Part shown: positions 15,989 through 24,789 of the stretch, one piece after another | Layout: each line of letters opens with the position of its first letter | How positions within the stretch are numbered: the first letter of the stretch is position 1 | Assembly (NCBI RefSeq): GCF_024294785.1 | Contig: NZ_JANCLT010000006.1 | Location: forward strand, 216,762-280,761 | From: Ectobacillus ponti | Lineage (GTDB): Bacteria > Bacillota > Bacilli > Bacillales > Bacillaceae_G | Direction: 5' to 3' | Length of the DNA: 64,000 nucleotides | Made by a program: the position numbers and the translations under genes | Notes under the pieces: model-generated | What the model was told of the DNA's origin: nothing | What the model saw: the letters and a program-made list of their open reading frames with translations, nothing else | Databases searched by the model: none

Positions 15989-18016
15989 CTATATTTTCCG
16001 CACATCGACTGTTCCGGAAAAGAACGTGGCGCCGCGGCCGATATCAGACAAGGAATCTGGTGTCAATGCGTTGACAGAGGTGTAGCCGGTCTCTGCATCG
16101 GACCACCATAAGCCTTGTGTCACCGCAACGCCCGGCAGAACGGCGGTGCCGACGTTGGCATGCAGACGGCAGGAGCCGCGGTCATTCCAAAGCTCCACGA
16201 GGTCGCCGCCTGCAATGCCGCGCGCCGCTGCATCATCCTTATGCAGGTATACCTCCGGGCGCTTTTCCAGCTGCTGCAGCTTCGGCAGATTTGCCATTGT
16301 GCTGTTCAGGAACTGATGGTTTGGCGCCGGAACGAAGCGGAGCGGATATTGATTGTCTGCAAGCGGTGTATGAACCGGCACAGGGGACAAGCCCTGCTGC
16401 TCCAGCGCTGCGGAGAACAACTCAATTTTACCGGACGGCGTCGGCGGATTTTTATATGCCGGTACGATGCCCTCTGTATGCAGCCGCAGCCATTTTTTCT
16501 CCTTCAGCGCTTCATAGGTTATCCCGAGCAGATGCGGATTGTCAGGATTGTCCAACGCCTGGCGGATCAAGTCTTCCTCTGTATCGGAGAAGCAAGGCTC
16601 CGTAAAGCCCATGTGGGCAGCCAGCTCCTTGAACAGGGTGAAGTTGGACTTCGCTTCGCCCTGCGGCGGAATAATCGGTTCGCCAAGGCTCATGTACAGA
16701 TGCCAATAGGAAGCATACAAATCCAGGTTTTCGAACGTGCTTGTCGCCGGCAGAACGATGTCGGCATATTTGGCTGTATCCGTCATGAACAGCTCATGCA
16801 CGACAGTAAACAAGTCTTCACGCAGCATGCCTTGCACAACCTTAGACTGCTCCGGCGCCACCTGCGCCGGGTTGCAGTTGTAGACAAACATGGCTTTGAC
16901 CGGCGGATTGCTCTCTTCGAGCAGAACGCGGCCAAGCTGGTTCATGTTCACTTTGCGCGGTGCCGGATTCGGCATCAGATCCGGACGCTCCAGCAGGAAG
17001 GAATTGGTGGAAGAGAAGGAGCTGTTGCCCTTCATCGCTCCGCCGCCAAGGTGCTGCCATTGCCCGGTCAGCGCCGGCAGGCAGGAAATGGCGCGCACCG
17101 CCATGCCGCCATTATCGTGGTGCTGCAGCCCGTTGCCGATGCGGATATAGGAAGGTGTTGTCCTGCCGTACATACGCGCCAACTCCACAATGTCAGCAGC
17201 CGGAACGCCGGTAATTGCGGAGACTTTTTCCGGTGTATATGCCTTTGCTTCTTCCTTCAGCTCGGCAAAGCCGGTTGTATACTGCGAAATAAAAGCTTCG
17301 TCCAGCAGGTTCTCTTCCATGAGCACATGCATGATGCCAAGCGCCAGCGCCGCGTCGCTGCCCGGCTGAATCGGAATGAACCAGTCGGCCCACTTGGCGG
17401 TGCGGTTTTCATGTACATCAATCACAACAATTTTGGCGCCCTTTTTACGCGCTTCGTTGGCGAAGACAGCCTGGTGCATGTTGGTGCTCAGCATATTGCA
17501 GCCCCAGACGATGATCAGCTTGCTGTGGACGGTGTCCTCCGGATCAATGCCGGCGCTGCGGCCCATTGTGTACATATATCCGGTGGAGCCGGCAGCGTTG
17601 CAAATCGTCCGCTCCAGCTGCGTGGCGCCGAGGCGATGGAAGAAGCGGCGGTCCATGCCTTCCGTATTAATAATGCCCATGTTGCCGTAGAAGCTGTATG
17701 GCAGAATGGCCTGGGCTCCATATTCTTCTATAATAGTAGAAAACTTGCCAGCAATCTCTGCATAGGCCTCGTCCCAGGAAATACGGGCAAACTTGCCTTC
17801 CCCTTTCGCGCCAATCCGCTTGAGCGGATACAGAATGCGGTCCGGATGATACAGCTTGTCCGGTGTATGGCGCACCTTATGGCAGATGGCGCCCTTCGTG
17901 ACCGGATGGTCCGGGTTGCCTGTTACTTTGACAATTCTGCCGTTCTCTGTCTCGACAAGCAGGCTGCACGTGTCCGGGCAGTCGAGCGAGCAGGCGGTGA
18001 TAAATTGCTCCTTCAA
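15989..18016 (-). CDS. molybdopterin-dependent oxidoreductase (YoaE-like)
   Basis: 675-aa member of the DMSO-reductase superfamily. The N-terminal [4Fe-4S] site is Cys9, Cys13, Cys17 (CSLDCPDTC) and Cys45 (GAICHK). The residue aligned with the Mo ligand appears to be Cys139 in RTICNAAGS. Further typical parts: WGCNMLSTNMHQ, RIGNGLQHHDNGG, the dinucleotide pieces VYNCNPAQVAPE and VVHELFMTDTAKYADIVLPATS, and the C-terminal molydop-binding domain (about 560-675). No Tat signal, so cytoplasmic; shorter than the formate dehydrogenases here. Start is TTG at 18016, set by AAAGGGGGC seven bases upstream. Substrate unknown. Confidence 0.85.
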   Translation of the reverse strand: MKEQFITACSLDCPDTCSLLVETENGRIVKVTGNPDHPVTKGAICHKVRHTPDKLYHPDRILYPLKRIGAKGEGKFARISWDEAYAEIAGKFSTIIEEYGAQAILPYSFYGNMGIINTEGMDRRFFHRLGATQLERTICNAAGSTGYMYTMGRSAGIDPEDTVHSKLIIVWGCNMLSTNMHQAVFANEARKKGAKIVVIDVHENRTAKWADWFIPIQPGSDAALALGIMHVLMEENLLDEAFISQYTTGFAELKEEAKAYTPEKVSAITGVPAADIVELARMYGRTTPSYIRIGNGLQHHDNGGMAVRAISCLPALTGQWQHLGGGAMKGNSSFSSTNSFLLERPDLMPNPAPRKVNMNQLGRVLLEESNPPVKAMFVYNCNPAQVAPEQSKVVQGMLREDLFTVVHELFMTDTAKYADIVLPATSTFENLDLYASYWHLYMSLGEPIIPPQGEAKSNFTLFKELAAHMGFTEPCFSDTEEDLIRQALDNPDNPHLLGITYEALKEKKWLRLHTEGIVPAYKNPPTPSGKIELFSAALEQQGLSPVPVHTPLADNQYPLRFVPAPNHQFLNSTMANLPKLQQLEKRPEVYLHKDDAAARGIAGGDLVELWNDRGSCRLHANVGTAVLPGVAVTQGLWWSDAETGYTSVNALTPDSLSDIGRGATFFSGTVDVRKI

Positions 18017-18085
18017 TGAATAGCCCCCTTTAAAACGAAATGATAGTCCAAATTATAAGATAATTTCCGTAACAAACCTAGTGTT

Positions 18086-18991
18086 TTAAATTGTCAGTGA
18101 ACCGGTTTTATAGTCATAGCGGACAAACTTGCGCAGCACTTGCATCCCTGCCGCTTCATAAACCTTTGTTGCATGGGTCAGGCTGTCTGAGTCAACGGAG
18201 AGCTTGACTTGGCTGCAGCCGGCCTCCTGCATTTTATAAAACACATACTGCAGAAGAACTTTTGCAAGCCCTCTGCCACGCCAGGAACGCCGCATGCCAA
18301 AATGCGTAATTTCAGCGGTTTTGCCGTCCGGAGAAAGGGTACAGAATGCAAAGCCTGCAAGTTCTTCCCCGTCCCGCAGCAAAAACCACAGGTCTTCCGT
18401 AAATTCCGGCTTTTGCGTGCGCTCCATAAATTCCTTATAAGACCGCTCCCGATAGTCAAAATGGTCAGAGAATACTTCCTCAAAAGCGGCATGTATGTTC
18501 CGGCCGTCGGTATATAAGGAAGCCGTTCCAATCTCCAGTGTATCCGGCACAACGGGCTGTCGGTTCCGCAGTTGTATCCCCATTTCGTACCAGTAGCGGA
18601 CTGGCTGAAACCCGGCCTGTGAAAAGAAAAATTCCTCATAGGAAGTATTGGCTGAAACGCATATTGCTGTCTCCGGGTATGGATCCGCATAAGCAGTCAT
18701 AAGGGGCAGCAGCAGGTTCTCGACTCCTTGATGCTGCCAGTCCGGATGCAACACCATCAAGGCCGGCAGAAGGGGAGGCTTGCCTGTTACAATGGCAAAT
18801 CCTACATATTCTTGTTTTTCGTTCACAACCCCCCAGCTGTTTTGTCCGGACTGAGAAGAAAGCAAATTCGCAACCTCTTCTTCAGAGGTGGATATGGTTC
18901 CTGATATGTACAAATCGTAAGCTTGCAAAAGGGCTGTGATAGCCGGAGCATCTGTGGCCTGTGGATGCGTAATGTGAAACAAGCTGTTCAT
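18086..18991 (-). CDS. tandem GNAT acetyltransferase
   Basis: 301 aa with two GNAT folds. The N-terminal copy (about 5-140) has a degenerate motif A around PALMVLHPDWQHQGVENLLL; the C-terminal copy (about 155-300) carries the intact motif MRRSWRGRGLAKVLLQYVF and DSDSLTHATKVYEAAGM. Mycothiol-synthase-like tandem GNATs have this layout, but substrate is unknown. ATG at 18991 follows GGGAGGGGATACG. Upstream of it in the same orientation as the oxidoreductase, with a 70-base gap. Confidence 0.8.
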   Translation of the reverse strand: MNSLFHITHPQATDAPAITALLQAYDLYISGTISTSEEEVANLLSSQSGQNSWGVVNEKQEYVGFAIVTGKPPLLPALMVLHPDWQHQGVENLLLPLMTAYADPYPETAICVSANTSYEEFFFSQAGFQPVRYWYEMGIQLRNRQPVVPDTLEIGTASLYTDGRNIHAAFEEVFSDHFDYRERSYKEFMERTQKPEFTEDLWFLLRDGEELAGFAFCTLSPDGKTAEITHFGMRRSWRGRGLAKVLLQYVFYKMQEAGCSQVKLSVDSDSLTHATKVYEAAGMQVLRKFVRYDYKTGSLTI

Positions 18992-19168
18992 CGTATCCCC
19001 TCCCTCACTTTTCATGTATAATGTTCAAGCTATAGTGATACTGTATCACAAAAAAACAGGAATAATCAGGAAAAAATATATGTGCTTTTTGACAAGGGCA
19101 AAAGTGACCATAACGTCGAGGAGCCGGACAACGGCCTTTCATACACAATGAGGGAGAAGGAGGCTTAT

Positions 19169-21712
19169 ATGGCAAAAATTCAGGATTATATCACTCAATG
19201 GCAAAAGGCCCTCCGGATTGAGATGCGGCATTTGCAGGAGCAAGGCGGCGCGCGGTATATCGTGTCGGACGGCCGCTGCCTGGAGCGGACTGAACGGGGA
19301 GCCGTGTATTGGTTTCTCCTGAACGGGGAAGCTGTGCTGCCGGAGGATTCCCCTGTCCGTCTCGAGTATCGGGGCGAGTCTGTCAAAGGGCGTGTGGTCG
19401 CGGTGGAGGGCTTTGACTTGATGATTGAGCTGGAGGCTTATATCGGGGACAGAGTACCGGAGGCGCTGCTGTTCAGTGAGCCGTGGGAGCTGCTGGATGC
19501 TTTGTCAAAGCGCCTGGATACGGTGCATGAATCCTTGACAAAGCAAAAGCGGGTACAGCAGCTGATCCGCGGCGATCTTCCGGCCAAGCATCCAGCGGAA
19601 AAAGTGAAGAGCAAGGTACATGAGGTATTTCTGCGTTCCGCTTATAATCCGGTCACCTTTGTATGGGGACCGCCCGGCACCGGGAAGACATATACGCTGG
19701 CCCGGGCGGCGGCAAATCATTACTTGAAAGGGAAGCGTGTGCTCATCGTGGCCCACAGTAATGCCGCGGTCGATGTGTTGATGCTGGAGATGGCCCGCTT
19801 TCTGCAAAAGAAGGGCAGCTGGAAGACAGGAGCAGTCCTTCGCTATGGCTTCAGCCGAAATCCGGAGCTGAAGCAGGCAGAAGGGCTTTTGGCAGGAAGT
19901 CTGCTGGAGATGGCGCAGCCGGAGCTGATGGAGGAGCGGGAGGCACTGGAATTGCAGCGTTCAGGTCTGAAGCGGAGCGGCCGGCTGTCGGCTTCGCTGT
20001 CGGACATTGAGCGTTCATTGCGGGCGGTCCGGCGGCAGCTGAAGGAAGAGGAAGCACAGCTTGTGGAGGATGCCGCTGTGCTCGGGGTCACGCTGTCGAA
20101 GGCCGCCATGGACCCGCTTGTATATGAGCGGGAATTCGATGTGGTGATCGTCGACGAGGCGAGCATGGCGTATATTCCACAGACGGCCTTTGCGGCTTCT
20201 CTGGGAAAACGGATTGTGGTGTGCGGCGACTTCCGGCAGCTGCCGCCGATCGCTTCCAGCCAGCATAAGCTGACGGAGCGCTGGCTGAAGCAGGATATAT
20301 TCCAAGCCGCAAAAGTTGTGGAAGCAGTGGATGCGGGCCGGGAGCACCCCAATTTGGTCATGCTGCGGGAGCAGCGGCGGATGCACCCGCACATTTCCGG
20401 CTTCACCAATGCGTTCATATATGGCGGCAGGGTGACAGACAGCCGGACGGCAGCAGAGAAGCGCCAGCCGATTGCAGACTTGGCGCCTTTTGCCGGTGAA
20501 GCGGCTGTACTGTTGGATTTGGCGGGGAGAGGGGCGTATTGTCTGCAGGACGCGGCTTCGAAGTCCCGCTTCAACCTCTATTCCGCTTTTGTCGGCCTGC
20601 AGCTGCTGCTTGGCGGGAAGAAAAGCGGCATGGAGTCGGCGGGCTTTGTTACGCCGTACAGGGCACAGGCCCGTTTTGTGTCCGCCTGCATGCAAGATTT
20701 GTTTCCGGATGAAAAAAGGATAACAGCTGCCACCGTGCACCGGTTTCAAGGCTCAGAGCGCGATCTCATTGTGTTTGACAGCGTAGACAGCTTTCCGCAG
20801 CCGCGCCCCGGCATTCTGCTGACGGGAAAAGAAAGCAAGAGCCTGCTGAATGTGGCGGTAACCCGCGCCCGCGGAAAGTTCATCCAGCTGACGGACCGGT
20901 CTTATATGCAGCCGCGCTTGGCGAGAAAAAATGCGCTGGGGGCTTTGACAGCTTATATGGAGGAAACCGGACGCGTCCGTACGATGCATCATTTGCCGCG
21001 CCGGCTGACAGACATGCTGCAGTGGGTTCCCGCACAAGACCTGTCACAGCTTATAAGCGATATCAATAACGCTAAGCAGAGTGTGCTGCTGTCCCTTCCG
21101 CTGCCGGAGCAGGTCCCGCATGAGCTGTGGACTGCTCTGGACCAGCGTGAAGGCAGTCTGGTTATTACGATTATGGCCGGGCGGCGGGAGGAAATTCCGC
21201 TTCAGGCCTTTTGGCATGCGAGACAAAGCGCAGCTATGCCGTTTTGTGTGATAGATGAACAACTGATTTGGATTGGTATGCCGCTTACGGTTGATGCACG
21301 TTACGGGGGATGCCCGCAACCGCCGTATGTTGCAGCACGTCTTGCTTCGCCGCGTGGAGCCGGTGTGTTGCTCAGCTTTCTGGAGCTGAAGGCGGAGCAG
21401 GCTGCAAGGAAAGGGGGGGACATGCTCCGGACCTCTTATACCCTGCACCAATATTTGGCGTCCTGGGACCAGTGCCCCAACTGCCGCAGCATCCGCCGGG
21501 CCGAGCTGAACGGACAAGGAGCTGTGCGTCTTTCTTGTGATTACTGCGGCGGCGGCAACGGTTTGCCCCCATGGCTGTTTGCGAAGTATTTGGAGCATGC
21601 AAACGTAACCTGCGCCCGCAAGCATCCTTTGGAGGCTGCAGGAGCAGGCCGTGATTTACATGCTCTGTGTCAAATATGCGAGGAGGTTGTTCCTGTCTCT
21701 GCGCTCTGGTAA
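19169..21712 (+). CDS. superfamily 1 DNA/RNA helicase with C-terminal PLD-like and zinc-binding region
   Basis: 847 aa. Residues 1-120 form an N-terminal beta domain. Helicase motifs: Walker A GPPGTGKT (about 167-174), a long inserted coiled region (about 250-310), Walker B VIVDEAS (about 328), GDFRQLPPI (III), REQRRMHP, TPYRAQARF, HRFQGSERD (V) and LNVAVTRARGK (VI): the UPF1/Dna2-like SF1B pattern. After residue 600 comes a PLD-like domain lacking an obvious HKD His (PFCVIDEQLIWIGMPL) and then two Cys pairs (CPNC...CDYC and CARKH...CQIC), probably zinc-binding. Start by GAGAAGGAGG. Role likely in nucleic-acid repair or RNA metabolism, unproven. Confidence 0.85.
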   Translation: MAKIQDYITQWQKALRIEMRHLQEQGGARYIVSDGRCLERTERGAVYWFLLNGEAVLPEDSPVRLEYRGESVKGRVVAVEGFDLMIELEAYIGDRVPEALLFSEPWELLDALSKRLDTVHESLTKQKRVQQLIRGDLPAKHPAEKVKSKVHEVFLRSAYNPVTFVWGPPGTGKTYTLARAAANHYLKGKRVLIVAHSNAAVDVLMLEMARFLQKKGSWKTGAVLRYGFSRNPELKQAEGLLAGSLLEMAQPELMEEREALELQRSGLKRSGRLSASLSDIERSLRAVRRQLKEEEAQLVEDAAVLGVTLSKAAMDPLVYEREFDVVIVDEASMAYIPQTAFAASLGKRIVVCGDFRQLPPIASSQHKLTERWLKQDIFQAAKVVEAVDAGREHPNLVMLREQRRMHPHISGFTNAFIYGGRVTDSRTAAEKRQPIADLAPFAGEAAVLLDLAGRGAYCLQDAASKSRFNLYSAFVGLQLLLGGKKSGMESAGFVTPYRAQARFVSACMQDLFPDEKRITAATVHRFQGSERDLIVFDSVDSFPQPRPGILLTGKESKSLLNVAVTRARGKFIQLTDRSYMQPRLARKNALGALTAYMEETGRVRTMHHLPRRLTDMLQWVPAQDLSQLISDINNAKQSVLLSLPLPEQVPHELWTALDQREGSLVITIMAGRREEIPLQAFWHARQSAAMPFCVIDEQLIWIGMPLTVDARYGGCPQPPYVAARLASPRGAGVLLSFLELKAEQAARKGGDMLRTSYTLHQYLASWDQCPNCRSIRRAELNGQGAVRLSCDYCGGGNGLPPWLFAKYLEHANVTCARKHPLEAAGAGRDLHALCQICEEVVPVSALW

Positions 21713-21777
21713 GAAAATTGGTGCGAAATGAGTCATTTTTTCTTACAATGAAAAGGTTGAGAGGAGCGAAGGAGGAA

Positions 21778-22383
21778 ATGAATGTGAAGAAATGGATTGC
21801 GATGCTGTTTGCCTGTGCGATTGTCAGCGTTGGGGTGCTGCTGCTGCAGGCAGCCGGGTTGGTGACAGGCGGCACGGCAGGCTTGTCGCTCAGCTTATCT
21901 TATTTGCTGTCGGTGCCGTTTGCAGTTGTCTTTTTTGTTATTAATATTCCATTTTATGTACTGGGCTTTATGCAGATGGGGATGAAATTTACGATTTCCA
22001 CTATTCTGGCAGTGTCCCTGCTGTCTGTGATGAATGGTGTGCTCCATGCTTTTCCGCACTTTTCGGTGCATCCGCTGGTCGGCAGTGTCGTTGGCGGCGC
22101 TGTTATCGGGGGCGGGCTTGTCACGCTGTTCATCAACGGGTCCTCGCTTGGCGGAGCCAACATTCTGGCGCTGTATTTGCAGAGAAAGCTTTCATTTGAC
22201 CCGGGCAAGGTAAACTTTGTGTTTGATTTATGTGTGGTACTCAGCGGCTTCTACACCACAGGAATCCTGAAAGGACTGTACTCCATTCTGTCTATCTTTG
22301 TCATTTCGACGATCATCAGCTTTGCCAAAGAACGGATTGCAAAGCAAAATCAGGCCAAGCCCCAGCAGCAAAAGGCCGCATAA
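21778..22383 (+). CDS. YitT family (DUF161) membrane protein
   Basis: About 201 aa with five to six transmembrane helices: LFACAIVSVGVLLLQAAGLV, GGTAGLSLSLSYLL, FFVINIPFYVLGF, GGAVIGGGLVTLF and GGANILALYLQ, the glycine-rich pattern of the YitT/YczE-like family but without the usual C-terminal DUF2179 domain, so short. ATG 21778 is only two bases from AAGGAGG; GTG 21784, two codons later, has better spacing and may be the true start. Function unknown. Confidence 0.8.
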   Translation: MNVKKWIAMLFACAIVSVGVLLLQAAGLVTGGTAGLSLSLSYLLSVPFAVVFFVINIPFYVLGFMQMGMKFTISTILAVSLLSVMNGVLHAFPHFSVHPLVGSVVGGAVIGGGLVTLFINGSSLGGANILALYLQRKLSFDPGKVNFVFDLCVVLSGFYTTGILKGLYSILSIFVISTIISFAKERIAKQNQAKPQQQKAA

Positions 22384-22417
22384 GAAAACCGCTTTCCTCG
22401 GGAAAGCGGTTTTCTGT
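22384..22417. terminator. bidirectional intrinsic terminator
   Basis: AGAAAACCGCTTTC-CTC-GGGAAAGCGGTTTTCT between convergent genes. Confidence 0.85.
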
Positions 22418-22421
22418 GTGT

Positions 22422-22616
22422 TCAATCTGGCAGTACGTGAAGCAAGCGTTCGCCGCTTTTCATTTCGCTGCCGCAAAGCGGACAGTCGGGGTTTTCAGTG
22501 AAGGAGAAATTTTTTCGCATCCAGCCTTTGCAGTCCTCAGAACTGCATTCCCATACAGGAACCTCTTCCTGTATGCGTTCTTCTTGCGCTTGATCACGCT
22601 TTTTATTCCAATGCAT
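22422..22616 (-). CDS. cold-inducible YdjO-like zinc-ribbon protein
   Basis: 64 aa. Pattern WECSSEDCKGWMRKNFSF and PDCPLCGSEM gives two Cys pairs for a zinc ribbon, the hallmark of the cold-inducible YdjO family of Bacillales. It lies directly downstream of the cold-shock gene on the same strand, 72 nt apart with a hairpin between, so it is expected to be co-induced. Start ATG 22616 is preceded by AAAGGGTGG. Biochemical role unknown. Confidence 0.85.
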   Translation of the reverse strand: MHWNKKRDQAQEERIQEEVPVWECSSEDCKGWMRKNFSFTENPDCPLCGSEMKSGERLLHVLPD

Positions 22617-22642
22617 AGAAACCACCCTTTCGAAAAGAGTAC

Positions 22643-22680
22643 AGAAAGGGACTGCCAACCAGATGGTGAACAGTCCCCCT
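22643..22680 (-). terminator. intergenic hairpin between csp and ydjO
   Basis: GGGACTG / CAGTCCC (plus 22648-22654 and 22671-22677) followed on the minus strand by TTTCTGT. The weak T tract suggests partial termination or an mRNA end that lets the csp transcript exceed ydjO. Confidence 0.45.
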
Positions 22681-22688
22681 TTGTCACA

Positions 22689-22892
22689 TTACAGCTTTTC
22701 TACGTTCTTTGCTTGCGGTCCGCGGTTGCCCTGCTCGATTTCGAAGCTTACGGATTGACCTTCGTCAAGCGTCTTGAAGCCTTCGCCTTGAATAGCGGAG
22801 AAGTGTACGAATACATCGTTGCCGCCTGGGACTTCGATGAAGCCGAAACCTTTCTCGCCGTTAAACCATTTCACTTTACCTGTTGCTTTCAT
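22689..22892 (-). CDS. csp: cold-shock protein (CspA/CspB family)
   Basis: 67-aa single OB-fold RNA/ssDNA chaperone. RNP1 is KGFGFIEV and RNP2 is VFVHFSAI; N-terminal [14 protein letters not shown] is canonical. Full family length. AAGGAGGAAATACAGT precedes the ATG. A leader of about 125 nt with alternative pairing lies between the promoter and the start, as expected for cold-regulated csp genes. ydjO follows. Confidence 0.95.
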   Translation of the reverse strand: MKATGKVKWFNGEKGFGFIEVPGGNDVFVHFSAIQGEGFKTLDEGQSVSFEIEQGNRGPQAKNVEKL

Positions 22893-23017
22893 ACTGTATT
22901 TCCTCCTTGGGCATATGACCGCAAAAAAAGAATTCACACATTAGCAAGCAACAAAGGGTCATATCATCCTATAGTGCTTGATAATATGTGAATTCAATCC
23001 GCGCATATTTGATTTAC
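22893..23017 (-). promoter_or_regulatory. structured cold-shock 5' leader with alternative pairings
   Basis: Four arms in plus order: A ATATGACC (22913-22920), B GAATTCACACATTA (22930-22943), A' GGTCATAT (22957-22964), B' TAATATGTGAATTC (22982-22995). A pairs with A' (8 bp) and B with B' (13 of 14), so the helices interlock as a pseudoknot or exclude each other. A lies next to the ribosome site. Thermosensing by leader refolding is known for csp mRNAs; here it is inferred. Confidence 0.65.
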
Positions 23018-23023
23018 AGGTTA

Positions 23024-23052
23024 AGTATATCCTATTTTGCCAAAAATAACAA
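23024..23052 (-). promoter_or_regulatory. SigA-type promoter of csp-ydjO
   Basis: Minus strand -35 TTGTTA (23047-23052), 17-bp spacer, -10 TATACT (23024-23029). Confidence 0.65.
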
Positions 23053-23199
23053 CAAAAATTCCAACTGTGACATGCTGTAGGCATGGTTATTTTAAATTAG
23101 GATGATATTTTCGCCTATGTAACAGGAATTTCTATGTCTTTTTGATTTCAAACCCTTCTGCCTGAGCCACGTAAAAGCTTTGCCAAATCCGATTGCGCT

Positions 23200-23245
23200 T
23201 GTCCAAAAGATTATTTCCGCAAAATTACAAGCTTAATTTTGGACA
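23200..23245. repeat. inverted repeat upstream of moaA
   Basis: TGTCCAAAA (23200-23208) and TTTTGGACA (23237-23245), perfect 9-bp arms 28 bases apart, just upstream of the putative moaA promoter. Possible operator or hairpin; no protein assigned. Confidence 0.4.
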
Positions 23246-23262
23246 TATTTGCATCAGGTTTC

Positions 23263-23290
23263 TTGCATTTACATAGCATTTAATTAATAT
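23263..23290 (+). promoter_or_regulatory. putative moaA promoter
   Basis: TTGCAT (23263-23268), 16-bp spacer, TAATAT (23285-23290), followed by a GGAGA-TTCG-TCTCC hairpin in the leader. Confidence 0.45.
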
Positions 23291-23355
23291 TATGATGAGA
23301 GCTACGGAGATTCGTCTCCTTAGTAAAGAAAGAAAAAGAAAGGGGGACACGTGCT

Positions 23356-24369
23356 TTGAAATTATACGATCAATATCAGCGCCCGCTCCGGGATTTGCGC
23401 ATTTCGGTGACAGACCGTTGCAACTTCCGATGTGTATATTGTATGCCTAGTGAGGAATTCGGCCCGAATCATTGCTTCATGCCGAGGGAGGAGCTCTTAA
23501 CCTTTGAGGAAATCGCGCGCATGGCGCGTTTATTTGTCAGCCGGGGAGTGGAAAAAATCCGTTTGACCGGCGGGGAGCCGCTCTTGCGCAAGGACTTCCC
23601 GGAACTGATCTCTATGCTGGCGGAAATTGAAGGGCTGCAGGATATATCCATCACCACAAACGGCACTCTCCTGAAGAAATATGCCCCAATTTTAAAACAG
23701 AAAGGAATTAACCGCGTGAATGTCAGTCTGGATGCCGTAGACAATGCCGTCTTCATGAAAATGAACGGAATTGGCGCCCGCTCCGAAACCATCTTGGAAG
23801 CAATTGACAGAGCTGTGGAAAATGGCTTGACGGTCAAGGTGAATATGGTTGTGAAAAAAGGCATGAATGACAGCGAAATCCTGCCGATGGCACGCCTGTT
23901 TAAGGAGAAGGGGATCACACTTCGCTTTATTGAATTTATGGATGTCGGCGTAACCAATGGATGGAAGATGGATGAAGTGGTGACCAGCAAGGAAATCCAT
24001 GATATGATCCATCAAGAAATGCCAATTGAGCCGGTAAACCCGGGTTACTTTGGCGAGGTTGCCAAGCGTTATCGTTATATCGGCACAGATGCTGAGGTAG
24101 GGTTTATTTCCTCTGTATCCGCATCCTTCTGTTCCTCCTGCACCCGAGCCCGTTTATCTGCAGACGGCAGCTTCTATACATGCTTGTTTGCTGAACAGGG
24201 AACATCCTTTAAGGAGCTGTTGCGCAATGGCGCATCTGACGAGAACATTCTCGAGGTGATAGACCGGACATGGCAAAAGCGCGACGACCGCTATTCTGAC
24301 TTGCGCTCGGCCTATCACGCGACAGGAAAGCAACGGAAAAAAATCGAAATGTCGTATATTGGCGGATAA
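23356..24369 (+). CDS. moaA: GTP 3',8-cyclase MoaA
   Basis: 337-aa radical-SAM enzyme that, with MoaC, turns GTP into cyclic pyranopterin monophosphate, the first step of molybdenum cofactor synthesis. N-terminal cluster Cys22/26/29 in [18 protein letters not shown] for SAM binding, C-terminal second cluster in [19 protein letters not shown], and the C-terminal Gly-Gly (IGG) needed for activity. The start is TTG 23356 behind AAAGGGGGACACGTGC; the nearby GTG runs into a stop. It is the only moa gene in the window, directly upstream of the formate dehydrogenase island, so the rest of the pathway must be elsewhere. Confidence 0.95.
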   Translation: MKLYDQYQRPLRDLRISVTDRCNFRCVYCMPSEEFGPNHCFMPREELLTFEEIARMARLFVSRGVEKIRLTGGEPLLRKDFPELISMLAEIEGLQDISITTNGTLLKKYAPILKQKGINRVNVSLDAVDNAVFMKMNGIGARSETILEAIDRAVENGLTVKVNMVVKKGMNDSEILPMARLFKEKGITLRFIEFMDVGVTNGWKMDEVVTSKEIHDMIHQEMPIEPVNPGYFGEVAKRYRYIGTDAEVGFISSVSASFCSSCTRARLSADGSFYTCLFAEQGTSFKELLRNGASDENILEVIDRTWQKRDDRYSDLRSAYHATGKQRKKIEMSYIGG

Positions 24370-24423
24370 AGAAGAAATTTGACGGTTAAAGTGAAAAATA
24401 GCTGTAAAAAACGTTCATATTTT

Positions 24424-24453
24424 GTTCACAAAGCTGTCGTTTCGTGTTATATT
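24424..24453 (+). promoter_or_regulatory. promoter of focA1 leader with ResD-like box
   Basis: TTCACA (24425-24430), 17-bp spacer, TATATT (24448-24453). The -35 lies in GTTCACAAA, the complement of TTTGTGAAC, which resembles the TTTGTGAAT core reported for ResD sites in B. subtilis. Confidence 0.5.
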
Positions 24454-24510
24454 TTGAAATGTCATCAGAAAACGCTTTGTTTATTGACGTCGGATAATGT
24501 CGAATTGTCT

Positions 24511-24656
24511 GTATGTCCTGGTCCAAGCGTATGATCTATGGCGGGAAGGATTGCTAAGTATGATACAATGCTCAGCTGTCAGCCCACTATAAAACGGTAT
24601 GCACAATGCATGATGTATGTATTTGGCATGAAACCGCTTTATGGTGGGCTTTTTGT
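24511..24656 (+). promoter_or_regulatory. candidate riboswitch-like leader, copy 1 (focA1)
   Basis: Conserved blocks shared with copy 2 (25741-25902): CCTGGTC (24517-24523), ATGGCGGGAAGGATTGCT (24538-24555), CTCAG (24571-24575), then a terminator whose arms also share sequence (CCCACTATAAAACGGT / ACCGCTTTATGGTGGG, T tract to 24654). Layout of aptamer-like block plus intrinsic terminator is that of a transcriptional riboswitch. I could not match it to a class I know. Confidence 0.6.
24583..24656 (+). terminator. leader terminator upstream of focA1
   Basis: CCCACTATAAAACGGT (24583-24598) / ACCGCTTTATGGTGGG (24633-24648) with CTTTTT after it; loop of about 34 nt. Confidence 0.8.
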
Positions 24657-24663
24657 ATGGTTG

Positions 24664-24731
24664 GATAAACGTTTTCAAAAATTCCTTATTCCAGCATGCA
24701 GGCTGTTATATTGCTTTCGTAAGCGTTAACA
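24664..24731 (+). promoter_or_regulatory. two cre-like (CcpA) sites before focA1
   Basis: CGTAAGCGTTAACA (24718-24731) matches the cre consensus TGWAANCGNTNWCA at all but the first base; GATAAACGTTTTCA (24664-24677) matches except the first two. Their place after the terminator suggests roadblock-type carbon catabolite repression. Confidence 0.5.
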
Positions 24732-24789
24732 GGATCGCTGAACGTGCTTTGCAATAGCATGAAAACTATAGGATCAGGGGGAAGTAATT

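Noticed and set aside
16115-18019. 634-codon open frame on the plus strand opposite the molybdopterin oxidoreductase
   Set aside because: Antisense shadow; the minus-strand protein has all family motifs.
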